Shown here one piece after another: positions 28,301 through 35,543 of a stretch of DNA of 64,000 nucleotides. Source of the DNA: JBAXHO01 sp037138855 (GTDB lineage Bacteria; Patescibacteriota; Dojkabacteria; B142; OLB20); NCBI GenBank assembly GCA_037138855.1, contig JBAXHO010000001.1, positions 1-64,000 on the forward strand, given 5' to 3'. The number at the start of each line of letters is the position of its first letter. Positions within the stretch are counted from its first letter, which is position 1. The translations under genes and the position numbers were made by a program. A model generated the notes under the pieces. It worked only from the letters and a program-made list of their open reading frames with translations. It was not told where the DNA came from and did no database searches.

Positions 28301-28344
28301 AAGATGAAAATGGTGCCAATGCCATGTTTACTAATCAGATTTAG
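22303..28344 (+). CDS. Giant modular adhesin-like surface protein
   Basis: 2013 aa. N-terminal TM (19-39); CARDB-like region (about 85-215); six copies of a roughly 115-residue disulfide-rich module beginning CTSFxNMWxExC and ending VCVRLxNSxGxxSQCGG (near residues 226, 352, 484, 1144, 1275, 1736); two right-handed beta-helix regions (about 600-900 and 1393-1715) with GGAIYNxG rungs; a LamG/concanavalin-like region (about 930-1139); a PT-rich stalk (1847-1946); a C-terminal TM (about 1972-1993) with basic RRRK stop-transfer. Probably anchored at both ends or cleaved at the N-terminus. Likely attachment to host or matrix. Two 750-bp segments are almost identical. Confidence 0.85.
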   Translation: MEPQSAQSINHVAQIRKYFPIIIVTVVVLVAALAIVVVQRIRINNLPNTGTDNPIPTVPPTCDLVCADGHLDPNICSCVPDVTSIISTNTPILIMGNYLLKSMSVSLDQATGNNVITYKVQNDGTAEIAGNSFQNTYWINPVPEPSSINNIQPTQSLFQAKILTSQRLSAGTSGLGTISINNSSIPAGVYKLCMWYDSSKAVNEANENDNILCSQVTLAIPEAPACTSFTNMWINDCNSTGLLGTPQCATTSDKATIHYNSNAASMKFLDATSMPGILCSAIPDSTFTGQSQIYDANNPTINWTLTPGFGLKKICVRFENSAGSSKCGGTINYTGVTPVVTNTAIPVSPPQCTSFQNMWIEGCQSWNAADPTANASCITNNTNVQINLNSSNATTMRFYEKTANLDIACSALDPGAFPVVFQSYYPTHNITLSSTPGEKQVCVSLGNSAGSSQCGGKIWFQPSITPTISTIPSPTPTPQGAPECTSFVNMWLENCKTNQMTGPDCTINTNKLNINLAVPNITAGSKMSFYEKTAADDPKVLCNSIDPNKFSTPVDYATQVKDYQLQATTGQVKVCVRLVNSSGAASQCGGGINIVEPVYRILKVESGAVVTLSGLTLMGGRADIGAAIENFSFLEINNSIIANNIADVYGGGIYNEGYLSVRNSIFHANSIGNTNGAGGAIYSRNTNGGSYLQNSLTISKTMFEGNIAGTGGGGAIYSEDTPVMISRSSFKLNLAPSGGALYLTAIRSNDILNRIDNSTFASNTSMYGVINNTGSSKHVRLDLMFSTFVSDLPSSANNFTLYSGTNSEINFRNNILAAKGATQCNSIPNSLGGNVIIDSSCTVLPVSNNDIVGTQVNPLLSAEQTIPGNKTVFFSIDQSSPAFNNAINCTGTPIDQLEQTRPQGSACDSGAYEFPIPVTTTVTPTPATVAMTCSEGFTDDFGRFMIDSSRWKVNIADSLKTSVEINAQGGMLLIHIKKDNLNFDTTPNVQLQRWITGNFNVEVDMLQWQTPLPLDKKDTAVAAFQIVDNTGYVRKIWFEAATLSDGVTIDPNNYLLASDSYKFKILVPRYGSVRLKAIKTGEEISYFYTVLNRNDGSTTTGFIGKDTGVKGVNVMPIMKMSSPLANTFEFDNFTLNCDQAVPVCTSFQNMWIEGCQSWNAADPTANASCITNNANVQIHLNSPNASQMQFYEKTANLNIPCSALDPGTFPPEQYYSSTQNITLSSTPGEKQVCVRLTNSNGSSQCGGKIWFQPSITPTISTIPSPTPTPQGAPQCTSFVNMWLENCKTNQMTGPACTINTNKLNINLAVPNITAGSMMSFYERTAADDPKALCSSFDPNKFSTPVDYATQVKDYQLQATTGQVKVCVRLVNGSGAASQCGGGINIVEPVYRILQTAVNTNVTLSGITLQGGRADGVGGATMGGAIANYGIMNLNNSILTNNSAVSSGGAIYNEGMLRINASRIFANTTKGTGIGGGGAIYNNGTQLNISTSALNSNQSGSAGGGAILSRGSEVNILKSSFKDNITTGSGGALNFFNDHASILKNIIINSTFADNSVQSGEIYSNASYQYSLVTNISFSTFTSKSSGSNTLGTTLFATGKSEMFIKNNIIADNRTTQCNSPLLIDSSGGNVVLDRSCLQDPNNLNGDIIQNPKLQVEASNVNYYSVAYPIDLTSPAVDAVKDCMDLDITTIVEDQWGRVRPNGSLCDSGAYEFLMDVTPTISTIPSPTPTPVGAPACTSFVNMWIENCNDSQVPAGLCTVYKNHVTIHLNTTNASMMSFYERTAADDVNALCSSFDPTKFSPRVNYASQVDNFLLHATPGKVKVCVRFENSNGAASQCGGVIILGDAIPTVTPSVTPVQPSNTVMPSATAGVQNSNTPTPIRPSNTASVPTNTRPVVYYSATPRPTTNGIVTPTITGTITITPSGSITVTPTIKVTVTNTGTVTPTTTNGGGILGNFDFGTFFSDLLSGKASPWGYLGVALCCLFWLILLLLLVGLLRRRKDENGANAMFTNQI
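23356..24105 (+). repeat. Long internal repeat, copy 1
   Basis: About 750 bp, nearly identical in nucleotides, including silent positions, to 25732-26477, and covering two CTSF modules. A more divergent part-copy lies at about 27455-27820. Confidence 0.85.
25732..26477 (+). repeat. Long internal repeat, copy 2
   Basis: Partner of 23356-24105, offset by about 2.37 kb. The copies diverge sharply at the beta-helix boundary just after CCTGTGTATCGAATT. Confidence 0.85.
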
Positions 28345-28387
28345 CAAAGAGAAAAGAATATAGGAATCAAAGAATAGAAAGCGTTAT

Positions 28388-28430
28388 AAAGTCCTCGGTA
28401 ATCAATTGTAAGATTACCGAGGACTTTTTG
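28388..28430 (+). terminator. Intrinsic terminator after the adhesin
   Basis: A 16-bp perfect stem (AAAGTCCTCGGTAATC / GATTACCGAGGACTTT) with an 8-nt loop, followed by further T residues. Confidence 0.92.
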
Positions 28431-28504
28431 TAAGTAGTTAAGATTATGCAGCTGGTAATTAATAAATAATTGACAGAATGAAATCCTTTAGTTATAGTTG
28501 CTTT

Positions 28505-28561
28505 ATGGTTTACTTAATTAATACATTCAATTCTTGTTGTTGTCCACACTTAGTGGACTAG
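28505..28561 (+). CDS. Cysteine leader peptide (attenuator uORF)
   Basis: An 18-codon frame, MVYLINTFNSCCCPHLVD, then TAG. Three consecutive TGT codons (28535-28543) sit directly at the 5' arm of a hairpin that controls the terminator in front of the cysteine synthase gene. Too short for ordinary gene finding, but its content and position match a ribosome-stalling leader peptide sensing charged tRNA-Cys. Confidence 0.8.
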   Translation: MVYLINTFNSCCCPHLVD

Positions 28562-28622
28562 AATTGTATTAAATAATTATTCAATTTATAGCTAGTCCTT
28601 TAAATAAGACTAGCTTTTTTTT
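28535..28622 (+). promoter_or_regulatory. Transcription attenuator of the cysteine synthase gene
   Basis: Stem 1 is GTCCAC (28542-28547) with GTGGAC (28553-28558). The antiterminator is GGACTAG (28555-28561) with CTAGTCC (28592-28598). The terminator is GCTAGTC (28591-28597) with GACTAGC (28608-28614) plus T8. Stem 1 and antiterminator share 28555-28558, and antiterminator and terminator share 28592-28597. A ribosome stalled on the Cys codons would cover stem 1's 5' arm and favour the antiterminator; smooth translation would favour termination. Confidence 0.8.
28591..28622 (+). terminator. Attenuator terminator
   Basis: GCTAGTC, a 10-nt loop and GACTAGC followed by eight T, 22 nt before the cysteine synthase ATG. 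Confidence 0.88.
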
Positions 28623-28643
28623 ATCTATTAAATTTTAAAAATT

Positions 28644-29537
28644 ATGCAGAATTCTAAATTAGTTGTTGCTGAAAATATTTTTGAGTTAATTGGGAATACC
28701 CCGTTGCTTAGGATTCCTCTAGAACAATCAGAAATAAAGCTTTATGCCAAGCTGGAAGGGCAGAATATCGGTGGTTCGGTAAAAGACCGTGCTGCATATT
28801 CGATGATTGTGGAAGCTGAAAAAAGAGGTGAATTAACAAAAGAAATGGAAATTATTGAAGCGACCAGTGGTAATACTGGTATTGCTTTAGCGATGATAGC
28901 AGCTGTCAAAGGCTATAAAATCACTATTGTGATGTCAGAAGCGATGAGTGTCGAGCGACGCAAAATGATTCAATTATATGGAGCCAATTTAATTTTAACT
29001 CCGGCAGCATTAGGTACTGGTGGAGCGATAACAAAAGTTCATGAAATGATGGCAGCTCAACCAGGTAAATACTGGCATGCTAATCAACATGATAATCCGG
29101 ATAATGCTTTGATTCATTACAATACCACTGCTATGGAAATTCTAGAACAACTTCCTGATGTCACACACATTTTCGCCGGTATCGGTACTTTTGGAACTGT
29201 ACGAGGTATATCTAAACGTTTTAGAGAAGAGAAACGAGCTATCAAAATTATCGGAATTGAACCTTTTGCAGGTATACCAATTCAGGGATTACGCAATATG
29301 TCTGAAATAAATCCTCCGCAACTATTTGATAAGAATTTTTTAGATGAGATAATCAACGTTGATGCTCAATTTGCTAAACCACGTTTGGAAGAATTAGCTA
29401 GAAAGTCTGGATTATTTGTTGGATTTAGTTCCGCAGCAATTTATCATGGTGCATTAACTTATTTAAAAAATGTTGATTCAGCCACGGCAGTAATGATTTT
29501 TCCAGATAAAGGTGAAAAGTATCTGAGTATGATATAA
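28644..29537 (+). CDS. cysK: Cysteine synthase (CysK/CysM-type, PLP-dependent)
   Basis: Fold-type II PLP enzyme making cysteine from O-acetyl- or O-phosphoserine. NTPLLRI starts the domain, the PLP lysine is in GGSVKDRAA (about residue 46), the substrate loop is EATSGNTG, and the phosphate-binding loop is GIGTFGT. PDKGEKYLS at the C-terminus is closer to CysM (PDRGDKYLS-like) than to CysK. 297 aa is normal. It lies behind a Cys-codon attenuator and is followed 256 bp on by cysS, making a cysteine-supply block. Confidence 0.93.
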   Translation: MQNSKLVVAENIFELIGNTPLLRIPLEQSEIKLYAKLEGQNIGGSVKDRAAYSMIVEAEKRGELTKEMEIIEATSGNTGIALAMIAAVKGYKITIVMSEAMSVERRKMIQLYGANLILTPAALGTGGAITKVHEMMAAQPGKYWHANQHDNPDNALIHYNTTAMEILEQLPDVTHIFAGIGTFGTVRGISKRFREEKRAIKIIGIEPFAGIPIQGLRNMSEINPPQLFDKNFLDEIINVDAQFAKPRLEELARKSGLFVGFSSAAIYHGALTYLKNVDSATAVMIFPDKGEKYLSMI

Positions 29538-29589
29538 AATGGAAGTTGGAGAATCGTATATCGCATTTCGCATATCGGAAAGGAGAAAG

Positions 29590-29770
29590 AAAATTTAGGA
29601 ATTTGAGAATCTAAGAATCTAAGAATTAGTGAAGACGTAGTGCAAATTTTGAATAGTACTATAGATTGTATTCAATAGACAGACATTAGTTATTAGGAAG
29701 ATAGTTGATTTATATATTTTTTTAACTAATATCTTTTAACTTTTAGCTATTATCTATTAATTCCAGCTAT
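29590..29770 (+). repeat. Dispersed word spacer between cysK and cysS
   Basis: Spacer of GAATCTAAGAATCTAAG and TTTTAACTTTTAGCTATTA words; no leader peptide, T-box or terminator was found before cysS. Confidence 0.55.
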
Positions 29771-29793
29771 ATTTATACATTAATTAAATCATC

Positions 29794-31233
29794 ATGCTGA
29801 AGGTTTACAACACACTTACCAAGCAAAAACAGGAGTTTATTCCCATCGAACCTAAAAAGGTAATGTTTTATCATTGTGGTCCGACAGTTTACTGGGTACA
29901 ACATATCGGGAATCTTCGCGGTATGATCTGTGCTGATTTAATTCGTCGCTCTTTGATTTACATGGGTTATGAAGTTAAATTTGTTCGTAATTATACCGAC
30001 GTTGGGCATCTGACTGGTGATAACATCGGAGATGCAGATACTGGTGAAGATCGCATGGAAAAAGCTGCGAAACGAGAAGGATTGGATCCAGACAAAATTG
30101 CCAATAAATATATTGAACTTTTTAATATTGACTTGGAGAAGTTGAATATTCTGCAGCCAACTTATACACCAAGGGCGACAGAATTTATCCAGCAAATGAT
30201 AGATTTAGTGCAGGTTTTACTGGATAAAGGTTTTGCCTACGCCACACCTAAGGCAATTTATTTCGATGTTACTAAAAAAGCAGACTACAATAAATTAAAT
30301 CGGCAAAATCTTGAGGAAAATCGTCAAGGTTCTGGCACCGGAGATGTAAGTGATCCAGCTAAAAAGCATCCCTTTGATTTTGCTTTATGGTTTTTCAAAA
30401 CTGGAGTGCATAGTAATGCTTTGCAAACCTGGGAGTCACCGTTTAGTTCAACTGAAGTTGAAAAGGGACGAGGGTTTCCTGGCTGGCATATCGAGTGTAG
30501 TGCAATGTCCAGCTCTCTCTTAGCCGATACGATTGATTTACATATGGGTGGTATTGAGCATATTGCGATTCATCACACCAATGAAATTGCTCAAAGCGAA
30601 TCTGCCAGTGGCAAGGAATTTGTCCATTACTGGCTGCACAACGAGCATTTAACTGTAGATGATCAGAAGATGTCAAAGTCACTTGGTAATGTATATGCAG
30701 TTTCCGATATTGAAGCTAAGGGTTATGATCCACTTGCCTTACGTTATTTTTTCTTGCAAGCGCATTACCGTTCTAAGCAAAACTTCACCTGGGAAGCACT
30801 GGATGCAGCCAAGCAAGCCTTTTCCAAACTGAAAAAAGAGGTTCTAAACTGGAAAAAAGCTGAAAGTAGCTCAAATACAGCCGAAAATGAGGTGGAAACC
30901 CTAAAAAATGAGTTTCTAAGGGCTCTGGAAGATGATTTTAATATTCCTCAAGCACTTGCAGTGGTTTGGAAAACCAATAATTTTAAAGCCCTGTCTGATC
31001 AGGAAAAATTAAATTTGGTTTTGGACTTTGATAAAGTATTAGGTTTGAAATTAAGTGAAGTGAAGGAAAATCAGGTAGAGATACCAGAAGCTGTGAAAAA
31101 ATTACTTGAGGAAAGACAACTTGCCAGGGTAAATAAAGACTGGGCAAAATCAGATCAAATTCGTGAACAGATTAAAAAGGAATTCGGGATGTTGGTTGAG
31201 GATAGTGGTGAAGGACAGAAGATTATCGGTTAA
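29794..31233 (+). CDS. cysS: Cysteinyl-tRNA synthetase
   Basis: Class I synthetase. Zinc/active-site Cys in HCGPTVY (about residue 28), HIGN motif in QHIGNLRG, GWHIECSAMS (second zinc Cys), HMGGIEHIAIHHTNEIAQSE (zinc His, variant of the usual FPHHENE), and KMSKS at about residue 294. 479 aa is the usual length. It charges tRNA-Cys, the molecule that the leader upstream of the cysteine synthase gene would sense. Confidence 0.96.
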   Translation: MLKVYNTLTKQKQEFIPIEPKKVMFYHCGPTVYWVQHIGNLRGMICADLIRRSLIYMGYEVKFVRNYTDVGHLTGDNIGDADTGEDRMEKAAKREGLDPDKIANKYIELFNIDLEKLNILQPTYTPRATEFIQQMIDLVQVLLDKGFAYATPKAIYFDVTKKADYNKLNRQNLEENRQGSGTGDVSDPAKKHPFDFALWFFKTGVHSNALQTWESPFSSTEVEKGRGFPGWHIECSAMSSSLLADTIDLHMGGIEHIAIHHTNEIAQSESASGKEFVHYWLHNEHLTVDDQKMSKSLGNVYAVSDIEAKGYDPLALRYFFLQAHYRSKQNFTWEALDAAKQAFSKLKKEVLNWKKAESSSNTAENEVETLKNEFLRALEDDFNIPQALAVVWKTNNFKALSDQEKLNLVLDFDKVLGLKLSEVKENQVEIPEAVKKLLEERQLARVNKDWAKSDQIREQIKKEFGMLVEDSGEGQKIIG

Positions 31234-31263
31234 TTACCGAAAATTATCATTATCATAATTTCC

Positions 31264-31704
31264 TCACTTAAATTTTTTTAAGATGAGATAAATAATAATA
31301 CCGCCAATACATAATGTTCCAAAAGCTCCAATCATATAAATAATAGGTGAAATTGAGCTATTTGATAATTTGATAGTTAATGTTTTTTGGGAAACTGCAG
31401 CACCTAGCACAATAGATTGAATGTATTCTTTATTATTGATTGTGATGACTACTTTATAGGTTCCATTTGGAATATTTTCAATTTGAATAAAGCCCTTATC
31501 GTCGGTTATGTAATCTCTATCATTCAAATTGACTTTTACATTTGTAGCAGGTTTTCCATTGGGGCTAATCACTTGTATCTTGAACATTTCTGCTGTTGCT
31601 TGTTCATTTGAAAAAATCATTGTAGGGATAAGAATATATTCGGTCGTAGGAGTTATTGTGGGTGGTATGGTTAAGACAATGGTTGGAATTGATGAAGGTT
31701 TCAA
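31264..31704 (-). CDS. C-terminal part of frameshifted surface protein (Cna-B-like domain and TM)
   Basis: Starts inside a PT-rich stalk, then a Cna-B/carboxypeptidase-regulatory-like beta domain (ISPNGKPATNVKVNLNDRDYITDDKGFIQIENIPNGTYKVVI), then a C-terminal TM with a KKFK tail. It has no signal peptide of its own. The frame joins the upstream beta-helix protein if one base is restored near 31763, so this is the membrane-anchoring end of that gene and not an independent gene. Confidence 0.75.
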   Translation of the reverse strand: MKPSSIPTIVLTIPPTITPTTEYILIPTMIFSNEQATAEMFKIQVISPNGKPATNVKVNLNDRDYITDDKGFIQIENIPNGTYKVVITINNKEYIQSIVLGAAVSQKTLTIKLSNSSISPIIYMIGAFGTLCIGGIIIYLILKKFK

Positions 31705-31712
31705 AGTAAATG

Positions 31713-33716
31713 TTAAACGTGATGTTGGAATTTTGGTATTAACAACAATAGGCGTAGCGTATGGACCTGTAATGGAGTGTTTGTAGGTACATTTGTAGTA
31801 ACTAGAATAGTTGTATTAGTAGGTAAGATTGTAGCAGTGGTAATTGGAGTAGTTGTACTAGTAGGTAAGATTGTAGCAGTGGTAATTGGAATGATTGTAC
31901 TAGCAGGTGTGCTTGTAGGTATGAGAGTTGAAACTGGTGTATTGGTTGGAGAGTTGGTTGAAGTTGGGACAGCTGTAGCAAATGGAGTAGGAGTAGGTGT
32001 GTCAGTCAGAGTGGGTGTTGGCGTTGGGCTGGGATTTTCCTGGTAAGCACCGATATTTGTCCCGTCATTAGCACTAGAAATGATTGGAGAGCCAATGTTC
32101 GGTGTACTGCATAAAATAACTCTATCTCTCAGTTGCTCAATCGGCAGAGCCAATAATTGCGCTCTGCTACACTGGCTTTCATCAGAAATTGTAGGATTGG
32201 TATCCATAAATTTAGAATGAAACTCATATGCCTGCTGTTCGTTATACGGGTCATTGTTTAGGCATTTGATAGCAAGAGAACCCAACCGCACTACACAGGT
32301 AGTACTATCAGTTTTCGTTTTCGGATAGTATGCATTAAAATCGCTCTCAGCAGGTAAATAACCAGCATATGAATAAACATGATATTCACCTCTTGTAATG
32401 CCTGAGCCAGAGACTCTCCTAGCGCCTATCATCAAGTTATTCATTATTACATTTTCGATCCCAGGATAAGAAAGTGATTTTATACTGGTGTATTCACTAA
32501 CATTTCCTGAAGTCTCACTGATACCAACAATAGTATTATTCTTTATGATATTTGCTGCAGATCTTTCAGTTATACTAATTCCATTGGCATTGTAAGTAAA
32601 CTGCGCCCAGGAATAAAGATAATTATGGTGAATATTGTTTTCATAAGATGCCATATATGTTGGAACACTTTCGGAATTTAAGTATTTGTAGGCTTCGACT
32701 CTATCGCTACCGGGGTCAGAAGGGGATTCACTCATTACCCGAATTCCATTGTTGGGAGAACCAACTATTACATTATCAGTGATTTCGTTATTATGTCCGC
32801 GGACATCTATCTCGCTTCCCTCAACAAACTGCCTAGTTGCTGATATAGTATTACCACGAACAATATTATTTCTTGTATCAGGCTTGAGCTCAACTGCCTC
32901 ATTCCAGGAGTTAATAATATTATTATTTTCAATTACATTGCCTTCGACCCAGGTCCGGCTAAAGCCTTGTTCCGGAGACCAACAGTTTCCCGACACCACA
33001 TTGCCGGCACTACCGACATAGAAGCTTTCATCTAAATTTTCAATTGTATTATTACTAAATGTACTATTTATAGTTTTGCATATTGAAAAACCTGTATTTT
33101 GACTACCATCATGTTCTACTATGGTAACTCCATTTTTATCGTGTCTTCCTTTAACCTCACCAATACCGAGGCTGGAATAGTATGTGCAACCGGCATATTC
33201 GCCTATTTCACTCGGGCTACAATTACCGTCAAATCCTAAATGAATGTAGTTATTTTTTATAGTTAGATCTGAAGAGATATAAATTGGAAATCCCGAACGG
33301 GAAATATCAACAATCTCAAAGCCATCTATAGTAATATATGATGAATTTACCAGCCTAATGCCTGAATAGCCTTTGAGAACTGGTCTTTGATCAGGATCAT
33401 AAGCCTTGAGAATAATATTATTTCCGAGTGCACCATGTTTATTGACAAAAGAAGCGACTTCGCCATAGATATTATTGTCAGACTGAGTATAATTCCCGGG
33501 TATTACAAGAATTGTATCGCCCGGAGCGCTTGTCATATCTATGCCTTTCTGTATTGTCTTGAATGGAGTCGAAATTGATAAGCCTGAATTGGAATCATCT
33601 CCGTCAGGTGCAACGTAATAAGTAGAACTGGCAAAGACCGGAACTACAAAAAGGCATAATAAAAGAAAAGCACTAATTATGGCTAATCCGTATTTCAATT
33701 TGATAACTGAAAACAT
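31713..33716 (-). CDS. Secreted right-handed beta-helix surface protein (frameshifted near its 3' end)
   Basis: Signal peptide at 1-30 ending VFASS. STYYVAPDGDDSNSGLSISTPFKTIQKG opens a pectate-lyase-like right-handed beta-helix that runs to about residue 500 with many N-N-x-I rungs (IVRGNTIS, NNIHHNYL). A PT-rich stalk follows. The last 20 residues (LRLLLLIPKFQHHV) are out of character. In the -1 frame the stalk continues into the Cna-B/TM segment of the next frame, so a single missing base near 31763 truncates it. May bind or cleave polysaccharide; catalytic residues are not evident. Confidence 0.82.
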   Translation of the reverse strand: MFSVIKLKYGLAIISAFLLLCLFVVPVFASSTYYVAPDGDDSNSGLSISTPFKTIQKGIDMTSAPGDTILVIPGNYTQSDNNIYGEVASFVNKHGALGNNIILKAYDPDQRPVLKGYSGIRLVNSSYITIDGFEIVDISRSGFPIYISSDLTIKNNYIHLGFDGNCSPSEIGEYAGCTYYSSLGIGEVKGRHDKNGVTIVEHDGSQNTGFSICKTINSTFSNNTIENLDESFYVGSAGNVVSGNCWSPEQGFSRTWVEGNVIENNNIINSWNEAVELKPDTRNNIVRGNTISATRQFVEGSEIDVRGHNNEITDNVIVGSPNNGIRVMSESPSDPGSDRVEAYKYLNSESVPTYMASYENNIHHNYLYSWAQFTYNANGISITERSAANIIKNNTIVGISETSGNVSEYTSIKSLSYPGIENVIMNNLMIGARRVSGSGITRGEYHVYSYAGYLPAESDFNAYYPKTKTDSTTCVVRLGSLAIKCLNNDPYNEQQAYEFHSKFMDTNPTISDESQCSRAQLLALPIEQLRDRVILCSTPNIGSPIISSANDGTNIGAYQENPSPTPTPTLTDTPTPTPFATAVPTSTNSPTNTPVSTLIPTSTPASTIIPITTATILPTSTTTPITTATILPTNTTILVTTNVPTNTPLQVHTLRLLLLIPKFQHHV

Positions 33717-34171
33717 TACTTTTTCAAGATTTCTAATATAATAATCATATATGTTATAAAAAGTGTTAGCAAGATTATGACTTGAAATTCTGAACCAGAA
33801 ATCCAGAAACTATTTTCTGGATAATTTTTTATGGTGAAATGTAAGATATCCTGCACCAAAGAGGAAAATTCTGTAGTTCAAGCTTATGAGATTTATTTTG
33901 GTATTGGTAAGTAATGACAGGAATTATTGCTAAATAAGATTGCTTGCGCATTTTGGTGAAGTTAATTAATTTTATTATAGTCAAATTATCTTGAGAAAGA
34001 AAGAATTATGCATTATTTAGCGCAATAGGAGAGAATGGTTTATAATTGATTGGAATCTAGGAATCTAGGAATCTAGGAATCTAGGAATCTAGGAATCTAG
34101 GAATCTAGGAATAAAGGATAGTTAAAAGTTAAAATTCAAAATTAAAATCTGTAAAGGAAATAAAAGAAGTT
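33717..34171. other. Divergent intergenic region with octamer repeat
   Basis: 455 bp with no convincing gene. Its only clear structure is the GAATCTAG tandem repeat at 34053-34108. The promoters of both flanking genes probably lie here. Confidence 0.6.
34053..34108. repeat. (GAATCTAG)x7 tandem repeat
   Basis: Seven perfect head-to-tail copies of the octamer GAATCTAG, about 64 nt before the next ATG. A related GAATCTAA word is found at about 29600-29625. There are no spacers, so it is not a CRISPR array. Confidence 0.95.
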
Positions 34172-34528
34172 ATGAATATAATTACTAACTGGAAAATTAA
34201 ACAGAGTATCTATTCCAGATATGATAAGGCTTATCAGGAATTATTTCAGTATTTTTTTGATAAACAAGCTCTTAGTGCTGAAAGAGCAATTCAAATTAGC
34301 CAAGTTGAGCTAAAAAAAATTGGAATTAAATTTGCCCCAGGAGATTTTTCTTGTTTTAGAGAGATTAGTCCACAAATTTATTGGTTAGATAAATTAGAAT
34401 TGAAACGTTGTGAAAGGAGACAAAAGAAAATTGTAAAAATTTCGGTAATCTTTTTAATTTCATTGATTGTGTTTATTCCTGTTTTAGGATATTGGGTGAT
34501 ATTATTATATTTAGCCAATTTTTATTAA
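34172..34528 (+). CDS. Small tail-anchored membrane protein
   Basis: 118 aa: a mixed helical cytoplasmic part of about 85 residues (KAYQELFQYFFDKQALSAERAIQ), a basic RRQKK segment, and a C-terminal hydrophobic stretch of about 30 residues. Family not recognised. 20 bp ahead of the DHH phosphoesterase. Confidence 0.65.
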   Translation: MNIITNWKIKQSIYSRYDKAYQELFQYFFDKQALSAERAIQISQVELKKIGIKFAPGDFSCFREISPQIYWLDKLELKRCERRQKKIVKISVIFLISLIVFIPVLGYWVILLYLANFY

Positions 34529-34548
34529 TTACCAATTATTGATAAATC

Positions 34549-35511
34549 ATGAGTAGACTAGTTGTCACCTCCGGGTGTAATTATGCTGATATTGATGTGT
34601 TAGCCTGTGTTGTGGCATATACGGAATTGCAAAGGTTACTGGGTAAAAATGCTGTGACATTACTCGAGGCTCCCTTCAATGAATCAGTTCCGAGGACAAT
34701 TCGGAGTTGGGAAATGCCAATTGTTCGGAAATATGTAGCTGAAGGCGGCGATCAATTTGCAGTTGTTGATGTTTCAGAAGCGAAGTATTTTGCGAAGTTT
34801 ATACAGGAAGAACAAATAGCAGTTCTGATTGATCATCATTTTGGGCATGAAGATTACTGGCAGCAGAAATTAGGCAATAACAGTATTATCGAACCAGTAG
34901 GATCATGTGCGACTTTGATTTGGGAAGAATGGAGGAAAGCGAATTGCGTCCTGAAACAAGTTCAGGATCGAATTTCGAAGCTCAGTGCTAATTTACTTTA
35001 TACGGCAATTATTTCCAATTCTTTGAATTTACAGGCGCAGATTACCAAAGAATCGGACAGGCAAGCTGCAGAAGAATTATTGCAATATACAGATTTGCCA
35101 AAAAATTGGCTTGAGGTTTATTATCAGGAAGTTGAGCAAATTATTTTAGAATCTGGAACAAATTTAATCCAGTTAGCAATCAATTACAAAGATTATCCTA
35201 GCTTTAGAATGACCATGGGGCAATTGGAGCTCTGGGATGGTAAGACATTTATCTATAAATATCGGGAAAAATTGTTGACTGAATTGAAAAATGTCCAAAG
35301 TGATTACCTTTTTTATTCCATTCCCAGCATTGGTGAAAATTGTAATTACCTACTTACCTTCAGACAAAAAGAGCGTGATTTTCTCAGCAAATTGTTTCCA
35401 GTTAGCTGGAATGGCGATATCGGAGTAACTGAAAAACTTTGGTTACGGAAGGAGATCAAGCAGCTGGCCGGGAAATTTATTTTTTGTAACCCCCGGCGAA
35501 TTAATAAGTAA
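34549..35511 (+). CDS. DHH-family phosphoesterase (family II pyrophosphatase-like)
   Basis: Motif I is in CNYADIDVLACVVAY, motif II in VVDVSE, motif III in LIDHHFGHEDY (DHH at 95-97), and motif IV in GSCATLIWEEW. These are the metal-binding signatures of DHH phosphoesterases, closest in layout to manganese-dependent inorganic pyrophosphatases; c-di-AMP or oligonucleotide phosphodiesterase activity is also possible. 320 aa. A 19-nt palindrome (34949-34967) is embedded in frame, encoding VLKQVQDR between motif IV and the next helix. Confidence 0.82.
   Translation: MSRLVVTSGCNYADIDVLACVVAYTELQRLLGKNAVTLLEAPFNESVPRTIRSWEMPIVRKYVAEGGDQFAVVDVSEAKYFAKFIQEEQIAVLIDHHFGHEDYWQQKLGNNSIIEPVGSCATLIWEEWRKANCVLKQVQDRISKLSANLLYTAIISNSLNLQAQITKESDRQAAEELLQYTDLPKNWLEVYYQEVEQIILESGTNLIQLAINYKDYPSFRMTMGQLELWDGKTFIYKYREKLLTELKNVQSDYLFYSIPSIGENCNYLLTFRQKERDFLSKLFPVSWNGDIGVTEKLWLRKEIKQLAGKFIFCNPRRINK
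34949..34967. repeat. Palindromic dispersed word TCCTGAA-N5-TTCAGGA
   Basis: TCCTGAAACAAGTTCAGGA lies in frame inside the DHH gene. Intergenic relatives are at 18682-18700 and 40949-40967. Confidence 0.8.
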
Positions 35512-35543
35512 GAGCAGTATTTAATTTATTAGAAAAACAAAAA

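Noticed and set aside
29538..29793. Leader peptide or T-box before cysS
   Set aside because: Only dispersed words are seen; no Cys-codon run, T-box motif or terminator.
31777..32046. Val/Gly-rich plus-strand frame opposite the beta-helix protein's stalk
   Set aside because: Antisense of PT repeats gives GVGVGV-type shadows; the same happens at 38432-38734 and 48315-48584.
34053..34108. CRISPR array
   Set aside because: Repeats are 8 bp and abut with no spacers, and no cas genes are present.
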